Assembly (NCBI GenBank): GCA_016801845.1
Contig: CM028928.1
Coordinates: forward strand, 11,142,827-11,206,826
Direction of reading: 5' to 3'
From: Polydactylus sextarius
Lineage: Eukaryota > Chordata > Actinopteri > Polynemidae
DNA length: 64,000 bases
The translations under genes were made by a program, and so were the position numbers. Of this stretch, positions 32,501 through 46,900 are shown in pieces. The stretch's first letter is position 1. Each line of letters opens with the position of its first letter. The notes below the pieces were generated by a model. That model searched no databases, was not told where the DNA came from, and saw only the letters and a program-made list of their open reading frames with translations.

Positions 32501-35500
32501 GCTCTGTGCGAGGACATGCACAGAGCAGATTTTAGAAAATCATTTCCGTCTCAAAGTATCAGTAATAAAGTCAACCCCCCTGTATTAGACACAGTAACAG
32601 AAGTTGCCCTCCTACTTTTATAGTTCACTGCTTTCAGGATGCACTGGAGATGTCTTCATGTTGTCCTAATGAGCAGCCGTGCATCCAAATGAACGCAGCT
32701 TCTGTTGTGACTCTTATTCACATTTGTTGTCTGAAAACATTCTTGTGTTGTTGCTTTGCACATAAAAAAAAAACAAAAACATCCCTCTGTCCCAGAGTGT
32801 GTACGAGTGGAAACAACACAGCTTTAGTAGATGCACATAACAATAAGGAATGACATCACCAAATATTATTAAAGCCTTTGACTTGCAAATACAGTGAAAC
32901 AAAGTTTGCTTGTAGTTGTATTTGAAGAGTCTTAGCATTTAGAAGTAAAAATTAAAATTTTATATGATTGTACATAATATTTAAAACTGTGCAGTGTGTA
33001 TCACATAAGTTATATGTATACTTTCTTCTCCTGGTTGCTTTCAGTTCTATGCGCCGTGGTGCGGTTACTGTAAAAAACTAGAGCCAATATGGCACGAGGT
33101 AGGAATGGAGCTGAAGAGCTCCGGGTCGCCGGTCCGCGTGGGAAAGATGGATGCCACCGCTTACTCTGGTGAGTATGATAAAGCAGTTTAATATCTTCCC
33201 TAGGAGCCTCTTAATCCTCAGGTGAATATTTTATGTCTTAGAGACGAAGGTTCAACAGAACTGACTGTGTTGCACAACATTATCAAGACATCTTGTGAGT
33301 TAGGAGCTTTCAGGTCTTGGAACAATTACAAAATGGCTTTTGATCATTATTAAATTATGTCAGTCATGAAATTATAATGACGTCTCGCCATAATACGTCT
33401 GCAATAATTGCAGAGAGGAATTAAAATGCTAATAAAAATGCAGTAAGCATATAAATCAAGTGTCATTTAACACATTTATTGATAGACATTATTTATATTC
33501 TGCTAGGTTTTTGAAGGAACAGCTCAACATTTTCAACCTCGGTTTTACCTAACTTTGCAGCTACTTTGGTCATTATGCTAAGCTGAGATAACTAACTGCA
33601 TACCTGGCTTCATATTTTCCACAACAACACAAGATTACTATCAGCGTTTTCATTTTTATTTGTATATTTATCAACAGGGTGGTTAAAACCTTTCCCTCTC
33701 TCTTACAGGAATGGCATCAGAGTTCGGTGTTCGTGGCTACCCCACGATAAAACTGTAAGTATCATTCTTAAGTTTTGTCTAATCTTCTTTATCACAAGTG
33801 GAAATTTTTGAAAACCATAAAGATCCTTTTGAGAAGTTAGAAGGCACTTAGTCAGACCATCGCCCTCCTACCAGGCACTTCACTTGAATTACATTTGTAA
33901 TAATGGTCTTTTTCTTTTTCTTTTAACAAATTGATACAATCTTCCAAACCCATCAGTGAAACTTTGAGGGCATAAAGACATTTCAATTTTGTACAGACCT
34001 ACAGGGTCTGATCACAGTGTGATAATTAGTGTAGTACAATATTTCTGTGGATAAACTTATCGCTAAGAAGATTCTAATGTTCACTACTTGTTAATTATCC
34101 CAGAGAGGGTTTGTTCCATCTCTGTAGTCACTGCTCTGGCTGTAATTTGTGATTTAGATGCTTTATATTATTATATTATGTTATATTGTGTACTCTAGCT
34201 ATTACGTAGACTCCTCCCCTTCAATCCCCTCAAGTGCTTTTACTTGGGTTTGTATTGTGTTATTATGAGGATCCTTTTCCCAACTTGTTGTGTGTTGTCC
34301 CCTGAGGTTCGGCCCGTCGAGATCCTCTTATATGACTTATTCAAGAGGGATTAAGGTGTTGTTGCTGTTAACTGAAGTGACAAACCGCGTTTACACCTTG
34401 TGAACTTAAATTTGATTAGGTTTGTCGCTCTCTGCGCGCTCTCTGTTATGATACATTTCCTGGATGATAAAACTGTGTTTAAGATTTGCTTTGACAGTTT
34501 AAATTCAGATTTGTGTGTTGCTTCTGTATTTTTTTTTTTTTTTTTTTTTTTTTCTCTCAGGTATGCACTAAAATCCCTTGAGTGTATCTTGTGATTTATA
34601 GATCAACAAATAGAGTTTGTTGACGTCTTTTTCCGACTAATATTGCTCACGTAACACGTTACAAATCATCTCTTGATGTGCGAGTGACATTGTTTTGCAT
34701 AAAAATGATGAATTTGAGCGAGATGCCAGCTGCTCGACACCGAACCTCATGTTGACTTGAGAGAAATGATCGGGACTTTAACTCCATATATTTGAAACGG
34801 AACCATCCATCTTGACGTTGCCATAATGGGCTCCGCATTTAGTTTCATCAAGCTCATTTGGGGAAAGTGCCACAGGATCACGGCATGGCTCATAACATTA
34901 AACCAAGCAAGTGATGAAATATCCATCAAGGAACATGAGATACCTCCCTTGGTGACAGACACTGGCTTGATTTAGAGTTCTCTTTCCCCCCCGAGTTCAT
35001 TAAGCGCCGTGGGCTGATGCAACCTTAGCAATCCTTAATGCATTCTGCTTGTAGAGGCTCGACTTGAGCAGTTTCCTTGGCTGGAACTCAATCAGCGAAA
35101 GTCATTTGTTCTTTTGGAGCCACAAAGATTTAGATGAAGTTGACCTTTGTGGGTGAAGGAGCTTTTCCAGATGGATTTGCGGTTTCATCACAACAACAGC
35201 TTGTAAGAGACAGGTTGTCGTTTCCATCCTCAGGTGTCATGAAAGACAAAGACAAAGTGGCATTTATAGGCTAAAGAAGAGCTGAAGCTAATTATTATTT
35301 GAAATATTGATTAATCTGTGAATTATTCATTAGGTGTCCAGTTTATAAAATGTAAAAGCGCCTTAATTTGTAACAGTCAAAAAACCAAATCAATTCAGTC
35401 TGCAGTGTTAAACTCAGTGGCCCCTTTATTGTGTACACCTGCCTGTTAATGCAAATATCTGTTTGGCTAATTATATGGCAACAACTCAGCACCCAAACAG

Positions 35501-37878
35501 TGAAGAGTAGCTGTTTACACCAAACATCAGAAAACACATTTTTTTTTTTTTTTTTTTTTTTTTACCTTTTTGAATGATAGTTGCTGCCAAACAAGCTGGT
35601 TTGAGTATCTCTAAAACTAATCTCCTGGGTTTTTTTGCCCTTCACTTAATGGTCTCTAGAGTTGTCACAGACTGGCATGAAAAACATAAAACAACCAGCG
35701 AGACGCAATTCTGTCGGCGAAAAACACCACGTTGCAGGGAGAGGTCAGAGAAAAATGACCCAACAGGAAGGCGACATTAACTCTGATAGCCATGTGTTGA
35801 AACGATGCTGCGCAGATGTATAACATGGATGGACCACAGCAGCAGACACACACACCATATCACTCACTGTCAGCTAAGAGCAGGAAACTGAAGCTGCAGT
35901 GGGCGTCTAGTCCAGCCACGTGCGGCAACAAAACCTGTATGACCCAGATAACACATAATTATTTGGTTTTAGAGTTATACTATATGTAAAAGAACTAGTT
36001 TGTTGTGTTTAAGAAATATTAGGACTACAAAAAGAAAATGATTGACATTTTATTGCTGCTTTTATAACAAAGGGAAATCACCAAAGTCTTATCAGTGTGC
36101 ACGCACACACACACACACGCACATGCACAAACACAGGCACATATAGTTCATTTTAAATTAAAGACTATTTGAGACTTATTTATGGGAAAAAAAATCAAAC
36201 CGCTTTGAAATTAATAAAACATATTCACTTTATACAAACATAAAAATATGCCAGTTTCTATTCATCCGTCCATTTTATTTATTTTTTTCCTCACTCGCAT
36301 ATACAGCAATGAATCGTCGACAACCTGTGCATAAAACACAACTACATATTTCGCCACGTATCGTATCAGGCTGCATCATTGGCAGTGAAACCAAACGATT
36401 CTATCCACGAAGAATTAAACGTATTTTCTTCCGAGACTTTTCTTTTTGTTTTATTTATGTTTTTTTTTTTCTTGGATTCATCCATGTTCGAAAATTCAAA
36501 CGTATTCACCTGGCAGGTGGTGTAGTAAGAAGTAAGAAGAAAATGGTAGTTTTCAAAGCTACAGAGAGCCACGGCAGAGAGATGAAAGAGCCACAGGACG
36601 CCGACCCCTGGTCTAGTGTGTCCATCTCCTATTAGCGAAATCCAGCAAGATAACACACTACATCTTGAGGCTAACAACATCCCAAGCTGTTTCCAACAAC
36701 ACAACAGGTTCACTGCACACACAGTGGCCTTAATGGTTCCAGGTCCTTGTTGAACCAAGGCTGCTCTGTGGGAAATAGGCAGGGGGAAGGTCCTCTCCGG
36801 TATTAGTATGGTTGGATCAAGAAAGTGGTCTCTGTGTAAAATAGACTTAATCATAGAGAACAATGAATGGTAGTGAATGTTTTCATAATGCAATCATTAA
36901 TCTTTTCACTTCTGTCTCTCCTCAGGTTAAAGGGCGCCCTCGCCTATAATTACAAGGGACCAAGGACAAAAGACGACATTGTGGAGTTTGCAAACAGGGT
37001 GTCGGGGTAAGTCACGGTCCTTTTAATCACCGCTTCAAAAAGAAATGACATGAAAGTGAATAATTGGTGTGGAATTTCCCTCATTTCACAGCAACATGTG
37101 ATAAGAAACAACCAGACAATCTTATTAACACAGCCGATATTTGTTTCATGGAGAAATGCATTTCTGCCTCATACTCCAATTTAGCGTCCGTATCAACCGA
37201 GCCTGACAAGATTTTCCTCCACCTAAAGGGAAATAGAGCTAGATCCGTGACAGAGGACTTGATCAAAAGCTTGGCTCTGACTTCAGTGTCCAGAGGCTGC
37301 AAGTTGTAGAGTTCCCACTGGGTGGTGCCACTAGCACACAAATCCAGAATCTTGACAACAACTGCTGAACTTCCATGCTTTTAGTTATTACATTAGTGTG
37401 TAATTTTCTGTGAATACTCATCAAAAAAATAAACTAATCTCTAAGGATTTTGTTTTTGCAGTCCGGCCGTTCGAGCGCTCCCCAGCAAACAGATGTTCGA
37501 TCACATGATGAAGCGACATGATGTGCTTTTCTTGTACGTCGGTGGAGAGTCTCCCCTCAAAGTAAGCGCAGATTCCTCTTTAGATTTACTCAGCCTCTTC
37601 AGAGCAACGTCAGTGTTAAAACTGTGTATTGATTACATCCTAGATGCACCTGCTGCTGCTCTTATCAGTGTATTCATAAAAATAAATAAATAAAAATTGT
37701 CGATTGTGTGTAATACCCTTTTAGTGACTGAGCCTTTACAATTGTTAAACAGCATTTTATTCAAACCTATTGTGTTTGCCATTGCAGGAGAAGTACAACG
37801 ATGTGGCCTCTGAGCTCATCGTCTATACTTATTTCTTCTCGGCCTCAGAGGAAGTCTTGCCGGAGGTAACATTTTTCA

Positions 37879-37914
<36 letters not shown>

Positions 37915-40900
37915 AGTTTCATATAATTATTCAATGACTTTCTGTAAAATACTGTAATCACAGTATCGATACACTTGAGTATTCTGCACCCAGTTTCTTT
38001 TCTTTTTCTCTCTTGAATAGAATAATTACATTCTTTTAGCTTAGTAATCTTCCTATAACTGCATATATAGATCTCAAGCTTGCATGCCGTCTTTGCACTA
38101 TGCAAAGTAGTACTGTGTATATATACGATTCACAGTTTTGCTGCAGTGCCATGCTGCCAAAAGTCTTGTAATTTCCAGGTGAACAGACATTCAAAGAGTC
38201 AAGCTGAATTATGGAACCTGGTTTTAACTTTAGTATTTTTTTGTGTGTCTTTTTTTTCTGTTTCCAGTCAGTTACTTTGCCAGAGCTTCCCGCAGTTGTT
38301 GTCTTTAAGGATGGAGCCTACTTTACTTATGATGGTGAGTATTATACACCTGGTGTGTAAAGGTGTTTTTTTTTTTTCTTCTTGTCTGCCATTAAAACTA
38401 GTTTTAGGGGCCATGTTGTCCTCTGTTTCTTCCGTCTCCTCCTTCTCCCTTCTCTTGTATGATCCGTGTAACTGGAGCTGTGTTTCTTCAGTTTTGCCGT
38501 CCTTGCTTCTGTTCTTTCATCTTTTCCTCACCACACTGAGTTATGGTGTGCCTGGCCCATCATAAAGCGCCAGGGCTCTGCCCACTATTGTGTGTGCGGT
38601 GAGGCCAGTGATGTTGTGGTGGTTTTTCTTTGGGCGGACACTCATAGCAAACCGGGGTGGATGGACTGACTTGCGTGGGTGTGATAGACCACAGTTTAGG
38701 CCCGAAGAAACCAGGATAGAGCTGGTGCTGTATATAGAGTCAGACTAAGCCGAGAAATGAATCCCTGAAGCAGCCGTCAAGGATCAGCGAATAATCACAT
38801 GTGACATACGAGGTTTAAGACGAGCCGCATATTTTCTGTTGCCTAATTTGAAGCTCATCGCCGCAACAGCACGAGCTCACCGCACTGGTCCATGATGTCT
38901 TGTATTTCGCTGCCGTTTCGTGCCTGTGCCGGGAGGCGGAAACGGAAGTGAAGAGCATCGAGGCACAAGGTCAATACGAACGGAGCCCAGTAGTGACTGT
39001 TGGGTAGGTCTGGTGCACGGTGAAGCGCCTGGAGAGCAAAATTCACCTCCGCCACGGACTGTGGCCTCACATCTGTCTGCTCCACCTGATTGGTACGGAA
39101 TGCAGGCTTCCTGCACCAGAACTGCAGCAGGAGAGGTTCACCACACAGGACATTAATGACAAAAACTCCACACTCTGCAGAGTCCTCCAGGACCCTGATA
39201 CGGAGGATGTGATAAATGTCTAGCATTGCCATGGTGACGGCGTATTAAGCTTGTCAGGCAGTGAGAAGGGGAGCAGCACGACAAAATGACACGGTTGTGT
39301 CCTTCCTCACCATGGTGGATTTCTCTTTTTCTTTTCAAGCCTCTAGAAAGTGAAGAAGAGCAGCACTTATTATGAGGTATTTTAAGCAAAGTAATTGCAC
39401 TGAAGCTTGTAAAGCACTTACCTGCAATGATAGCATAAGAAATTTGGCCACTCTGTATGAAAGAGAGTAGTTTTTCTGGTCTTCTTTTCTCGCCACTGAT
39501 GCTCTTTAGAATCCTGTTTCCATCTGGCTGTGCTGTGCCGTGTTTCTCAAGAGACTGGTCTCACTGAAAATCCTCTGCCTGGATGCAGGATTATGGAATA
39601 AATGAGGCTTGAGGCTTCTATTACTCACTTTGCATGATGTTCTGTCAGAAACTTCTTATCAAATGTTTCTTTTCTGAACTTCCGAGACACATTTGCATAC
39701 GTGATACAGTTTTATGACACACCATGACGTTTATTCAAGTGTGTGGATATATAACCCGCGTATTCTTTTTTTTCTGAGCTGTATTGTTTTTATCTACTAG
39801 CCACAGAGGCTTGCAGCTTCCAGAATATATGAGCAACTTTTTATCATATCCCCTCTGTATTTGTTTTAGTTTTCCTTTTTGAGAAGACACAGAGTCAAAA
39901 TACTTATTAGAAATGCGGTGCACATTTATTGCTTTTAATTTGCAGGTCAGTCTTGTTGCGTTCTCATAGAACAGATGCCATAGAGCGGAGCTACACTGTC
40001 CAAACATGGCCTCTCCCTTTGTGTAAAATGATATTTGACATGTTGTTGTTGAGCTCTGATTGGTTTTGTGCACATTACAAACACTGGCATCCCTTTTGAA
40101 GAATGCTGTTAAAATATAGTACAGCACAGAGGCTCATACATATTTAATTCTCAATTCCTCAGTTTCATACAGCTACATACTTGGATTTGCTTCAAGAGCC
40201 AAGATCTTTTTGATCACTGTGTCTGCAGTGAAAGGTACTGAGCCACATGTGAGCACTGAAAGAAAACAAAAATATAATTAGGATGTGTGTCAGTGTACAC
40301 AGTATCCTACATACAAATGCTTCACTTGCCAACACGTTTGTCTTCAAACAAGTTTCTGAGTGTAATAGACTCTAGTTGATACTCAGAACTCCAAATAAGG
40401 CGTTCTGTTTTAGTTCTGTGGTTTTGCCCAGACACTCCCTGTATGCAAAAGCACAATATATAATGTAGACTGCTGGGAGACAGAACAGTTTTGCATATGG
40501 GTTAATGGAAGCACTTCAATGACAGACTGATTAACAGTTTTGGATGTGATGACAAGATGAGTTCACACTTCAAAAGGTGATGACATTTTGTGACCGTTCA
40601 GTGTTCACTTCATTGGTCGTTGAAGTCGACAAGGTCAATGCAGTAAGACCATATTATTTTCCTCTGACTGGATCATAATGCTGGTTAGTTAGTCCTGTCA
40701 CACATTCAGCTTGATGCTGTTACTTAACATAAAATGTTATTCTGGTAAGATGCAGAACTAAAAGAAAACTCTCTCAGCACTTTTATAATGTGAAAGAAAT
40801 TCACAATATGTTGTAAACTGAATGTAGTATAGAATTATATACTGTACGTACATGTAGCACACTCGAGTAGCTCCAGGCTGTGGTGCAGTGAGGCACGTCA

Positions 40901-43900
40901 GCAAATATCTGACAAGGATGGGAGATCTATTATAATCTTTGGTTTTGTTACAGGATCAAAAAAAAGTACTCTTGTAAAGTTTTATGCCTCAGTTTTATCT
41001 TCCTTGAATCTACTTTGATGACTGTTTGCTAATGGTCACGTTCAGATGGAGCTCTCAGCAGCTTTTAAATAGACACTGGTTGTGACTGACATTTGGCATC
41101 TACCAGTCCCTGCGCTCTCACCCTTGAATATACATTTTATTCCAAGGTTCATGATTCATATTCATGAATAGATTATCTGCTCAGATAAAAACAAGCTTTA
41201 ATGTATGGAGAAGGTGCTGAACTCTCAAATTCCTAGAATCATTATATATGACCCTGCACCTCCATGTCTGTTATATTGTCTCTTCTGGTTAATATACGCA
41301 AGACTGAACAATGAAAAAATGAAGATTTGACAATTCCCTTTTGACAGATTAATTATTTAACTCTCAAAATAAGAAAAAGAGGGTGAAAAAATGTCAGTTT
41401 TTTTTTCTCTGTTGATATAAACCTGGACTCATCTTTCCAAATACTATGGGGAAGCTTTTAAGGCTGTGCACAGAAGGTGAATAATAAGTTATTCTACTAC
41501 AAAAATACAAAAGAAAAAGAAGAAAATGCAAAAGAAAGTCTAATGTCTGAGCTCAAGATTTTAGAAATGCAATATAAACTTTTGGAAGAACTCAAGGCTC
41601 ATTAATGATAAATTATGACTTGCAAGCGATTGTCCATAAGGAGACATTGTTTGTGTTTTGTGTTGTTTTTTTCAACTGCAGAGGAAATTTTTCTGTTCTG
41701 GAGACGAAGCTAGACAAAACTAAAACAAAACAGAAAAACTAAACTTAACTCTAAACCAGTGATATGGCCATAATAGGTCAATGACATGAGCAAAAACAAA
41801 TCTATCCTTTCAGATATATTTTCAATATTTGGCACTATGTATTTAGTGGATCAATGTCAAAACAGAATTTTGTATTTCATCTTTTGCTGCTTTTAAAACC
41901 CACAAGACAAGGTTCTCCAGCATCACCTGAATCAACAAAACCATTGGTTTTGGGTTATTGGAGCCAGGCAAAATATGACTGATATGATCTGAGTAGATAT
42001 GATTTTAAAGTCTGTCTCTATCCTGATTATATTTTATTAAGATTATTTAACCCAACACTCAATTCCACACTTTTTAACACTCATAGAAACATTTGGTCAG
42101 CTTTCTGGATGCAAAATCACCAGCAATAAAAGTGACACAATCCCTCCCTTAACTATTATACCTTTGCTCTGAACCCTTTGTCCAGAAAACTTGAGGTCTT
42201 AAAAGTAATTAGAGAGGATGTAAAGAGATGGACAGCCCTGCCTTTATCGCTATGGGGCAGAGCAGAGGTAATAAAGATGAATTTTCTTGCTGGACTCTTG
42301 TTCCTAACATCAGCCACACCGGTTAAGTTCTCCCTGCAATGGTTTAACAAAATTGACAAATTGTTTTTTAAGAGTTTAATGTATGGCCAGACTAGAAAAA
42401 CTGCAATAAAAAAAAAAAATGGCTAAACTTAGAAACAATGGATATTCCTAGTCTTTGCTTATATTATTTATTTTACAATAGGCATGCAAGTAAGAATCGA
42501 TATGCATTAGCTGTAGCTCTATTTGAATACAACACATTAATCACTATACGCCCTTATGCTACCTCCCTACATATAGTGTTAAAATACATATTTTTCTTTC
42601 GGTTTTGTTGTGGAAAATTGCAAAGGCACTGCTAAGATTGTCTGTAAATGGCGTGTTACTCTTGTCCAAAATGGTCCACTGTTGCAGGAGACGTTAACAG
42701 AGACTTGGCAACACCAAAATACCTTTTAGATTGGACAGCTTTTAAGAAACAGAGATACAATATCACTTCATGAGCCAAAAATGCAGTTTTTCTTGAACAG
42801 TTCTAAAGCTGAGATCTGACTTAAAGATGTACATCTAATCGTACCGGTATCTAAAAGTGTTCTCAGTTGCAATTTGTGTGACAGCACCAAATTAAAATGG
42901 AATTAAGATGTTGAGTCATCCCTCACTGCAGACCAATGGGACTTGAAAATCAAATATTCAAAGACTTACTGTGGTCCATTGGTAGAAAGATTGTGGACTA
43001 AGGTAATGAGTGTTTTAAGATGATATTGAATGATCATATAATGCATTGTCCTGTAATGTATATGATAAGTACATTAGGGAAATAGAGTAGAATCTATGAA
43101 GAAGACCGGGCTTATGAATTGGAAAATCTGTAAACCAGACTGATTAAATATACTTAACTGACTGTAGGGCTTATTGAATTTGCTTTCATTGGAGACTGCA
43201 GCTTCAACCCTTTAAGGCTACAATAAAGAGAAATTCTCCGTGGACTCTCTTTTTTTTTTTTTTTTTTTTATAGAATATGTGAATAGTAGAACAATAACCT
43301 GACATCAGAAATAAGCGTGTGTCACTTTATTGTGGAACTGAGCTGATGTAAGGCGTAACCTCTCGTCTCGACTGGGGTGCCGATATCGTAGTGGCAGATA
43401 AGTGGTGATTAGATAGCTACCCTCGTGTCAGCAATACACCCCTACACACTTAAACCTTTATGTGATGAAGGATTTTTCTCTCATCTCCTAGAGATTTTGT
43501 AAGAAACTGCCATGGACGGCTAGCTTTGTCTATCTGCATCATCCATATTCACAAAATGACTTGAATATATTTTCCTGGTGTCATATCTCATCCCTTGCGA
43601 CTTTTAAAACCCACAAGGCAGGGCTCTCTAGCCACATCATCCATCATCATTTCAGGACTAGAACATAACTTGAGTCATTGGAACCAACATTGGAGCCGAC
43701 GATGACTCAAGCCACCCAAAATTTGGGTACTGTGGTGCGTTCAGCTACATACCAACGTCAAGAATGTTCATACACTCACAGTGACAACGCTGATGTCTAG
43801 TATGTTAACCACAGGTTAACCACAGATAGAGACCAGTTGTTCCAGGACAACCAGATAACATCCCGTAATGAATGTCGTGATCTTGTAGCAACTAGGTTCA

Positions 43901-46900
43901 CCATCTTAATTTCAGCAAATGTTAGCCCAATGACATAAAGTATAACTGAAGCTGATGGGAATATCATTACTTTTTAATGTACTGGCTATAAACCAAATGG
44001 ACAAATTACAGTGGTAATTCCTCCTCCTACTAGAGGAAGTCAAAAAATCATCAGCAGTCCATCCAGTAACTGATAAAACCTCTCCGTCACAAACAAGAAA
44101 TTTCATCATCATGGCAGTGTTAAGGTAAAAAAAAAAAAAACAACATTCTTTCCTGTAAATGTTGATACATTTCAGACTGGACCAAAGTAGTCAACCGACC
44201 AGCTGACCAATTGACCTCCCTTGGGTTGTGTTCTTAGTTTGTCCCAACATCCCCACAGATGTGAAACCAATGTTTTCTTTTGTCCAAGATCCAATTATTT
44301 CTTCATCTCATAAAAATGTTTTTTTGCAGCTTGATTTCCTCCATATCAAGTTGTGGAATCTGTAAGTGAGCCTTATGTGAACCTCATTTGGTTCCCATCA
44401 CATATCCCACACTATACTAAAAGCTTTCTTGTAGATTTGGTTTTTTTTCTTCTCTCTTTTTGGCAAGTAACCAAAACATTTTCATTGTTAAACTTCTGAG
44501 TCTTTTCATTCTTTGATGCATTAAGAAATCGAGGCACGTCCTCCTGTCATTTCACCGAGCTTTCTTTTCTGTTAAATACATCGATCTTTTCATCCTCTTA
44601 CCACCTTCTGTGTCTTATCTCATTTGAGTCATCTTTGATGATTATAGCCTGTCCCTCTCTTCTTTGTTTCTGCCGCTGGTTTTTGTTTCTACTCTATTTA
44701 CATTGTCTTGGAGGTCTTGGGTGCCATTAACCTTCATCCTTGAAATGTGTCAGAACTGCCTCCTCCCTCCGCTCAAAACTCTGACACTGGATCATCCACA
44801 CTCCACCCACTGTCTGTTTTTATTCCCCCTCCTGCCCCTCATCTTTCTCCACTGTCTCCTGCTGTGTGAACTGCGGGCTGACAGGCTCCTGTAGGGCAGT
44901 ATGGAGATTGTGAGGCAGGCGCCTAGGACGAGAGCAGCTCTAATTTGTTTCAAGGTGAAGCAGGTTCAGCGCAAGTAGAGGTTCATCAGTCTGTAGGATA
45001 CCAGTATGGGGCCTTCAGCTTTCTCTCTCTCTGTCTCTTTTGCTTGCTTATTGAGAAAATGTGTCGAGCAGCTGCATGCTGTCTATAAAGCCAGAACATC
45101 TGTGGAAAGAACTCTCAGGAATGTCTACCAGATAGACTGACTCAGCAGCCTTAATAACAACATTTCTCTGCCTTCACACAGCAGCAACAGCAGCAGCACT
45201 GAGAAATAGATTGCATTGCAATAAGGTCATGTTGATTCTAATAGCGCTATAAGCTACGACCTTGGGGTTTTAAAAGCGTGTTTCAGGTTTTAGGTTGTCG
45301 CATTCAGTATTATGCTTCCAGCCCCTTTGGGGCCCTGCAGCCTAAGAACCATGTAAAAGTCATCAGTGTTCTTGTAATTACTGTAATGGTAGCAGAAAGG
45401 TCACAATAACTTATTAACATGTCATAATGAGGTCCCAGCTACGTTTGACATCAATTAAAAGCATCCCGTGGCCTCTCTCCGTCGGAGAAAACAGTGTTGT
45501 TTAAGCATCCGTGCTTCACCCTATTTATACCCTCCAGAGACAGACTGGTTCCCGGTCTCATGTTGCCTCCAGATGTTCGGGTAGCAACAACATGTGGTTC
45601 GCATTCAGGAAACAATCCTTTATTTTTCCCTTCACTTAATTTTTTTTATCTATTTGTTTTTTGTTTTGTTTTTTTTCCTCCTCCTGTTTCCATCTGTTGA
45701 ATTATGCATTCCATCCAAATGTGTAAAACCTGCCAAAACTGTGTCCTGAAAATGAATGTATATGTATGTGTGGAGAAGTAATTTACAACCCAAATGTGTG
45801 TGTACTTTTTTTTATTTATTTATTTTTTTTAAAGGACACGAGAGGAATAATGTCCATGGAAAAGAGGTCAGATGAGGCAGAATTCCATTAAAAAAACCAA
45901 CCATCTATTGTAAATGGAAATTACTGGTGTTTTCACATTCTTGACAAGAACTTATCTGATAAATAGCAGATGAATCTTTCCCAACATGATTATCGTGGAC
46001 AACTCAGCCTGAACAGAATGTTCTTTCATGTATGTTTTGACAGCCAAACTGTTACCTTTGATTTTTTTTTTTTTTTTATAAATCTGGCTTAATTCCCGGC
46101 GTGTTCACTCTGACTTACAGTCCAACTGTGCTGTCTCAGACCTGAAACAGCCTGGGAGGCAGCCCTCTGTCAAAAATAATTTTGATGATTGTTGTTTAGC
46201 TGACCTCCTCAGTCTGAGGATGCTCAACTCGTGCCCCCCCGCTCTTTCTTCCCTAGAGAAAGCGTACAGGTGGTAAACAATGTGATCTTCTTCTTACACT
46301 CTCTTACACTCCAGGCGTCGGTACACAGTTCTGCTTTGCTTTTTAATGCAGACGGGTTGTGTGCTGAATGCCGATTGGCTGTTTTTTACTGTTTTTCCTC
46401 CTCAAAGATTCTTTCTCTGTGTGTTGCAGAATATGAGGATGGTAGTTTGTCATCGTGGGTGAAAAAGGAGCGCTTCCAGGGGTACCTTCAGATCGATGGC
46501 TTTACGCTCTATGAGCTCGGAGAAACAGGTGGTGTATGCATGAAATTTGTCATCCATAATACATTCCTCCCATAATGCGCTTTTCTTTTTGATACTTTTT
46601 CACAGTTTTAGTTCCTCTGTGCACGTAATTATGACCTTTTCTTATTGTATATAACACGTACACAGAACCAGTCATAAGAAATGGTTTTATTTTAAGGCTC
46701 CAATTATTTTCTCTGCAAGTTCAGTCAGTAATTTTTCAACCAAGGTCCAAGGGGACTTGTTTAAATGTCTTGTTTTTGTTCAAAGATACACACTTTACTG
46801 TTATACATCAAAGAAAAATGAAAAATCCCCACATATGATAAAGTGAAGCTGTGAAATTATTCTTTATCTTTGTCTTGCGGTGAATCAAATTAACCTTTGT

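Larger units (their letters stand above)
38335..46429 (+). other. tmx3 intron 9 (8.1 kb)
   Basis: The largest intron. It holds an antisense ORF (38,855-39,232), an L1-like remnant (about 41,400-42,950), a repeat pair flanking it, a family A repeat (about 43,775-44,110) and a low-repeat block near 45,220-45,480. The stretches 39,400-41,390 and 44,110-45,200 show nothing I can name. Donor is G|GTGAGT and acceptor TGTTGCAG|AA. Confidence 0.85.

Noticed and set aside
36366..36893. Antisense open frame of 175 codons in tmx3 intron 5
   Set aside because: It runs across the hAT-like N-terminus and the right half of the Tc1-like element, so it is transposon-derived text and not a gene.
38080..38565. 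Open frame of 161 codons around tmx3 exon 9
   Set aside because: It reads exon 9 in the wrong frame plus T-rich intron; the spliced frame (38268-38334) is the conserved one.
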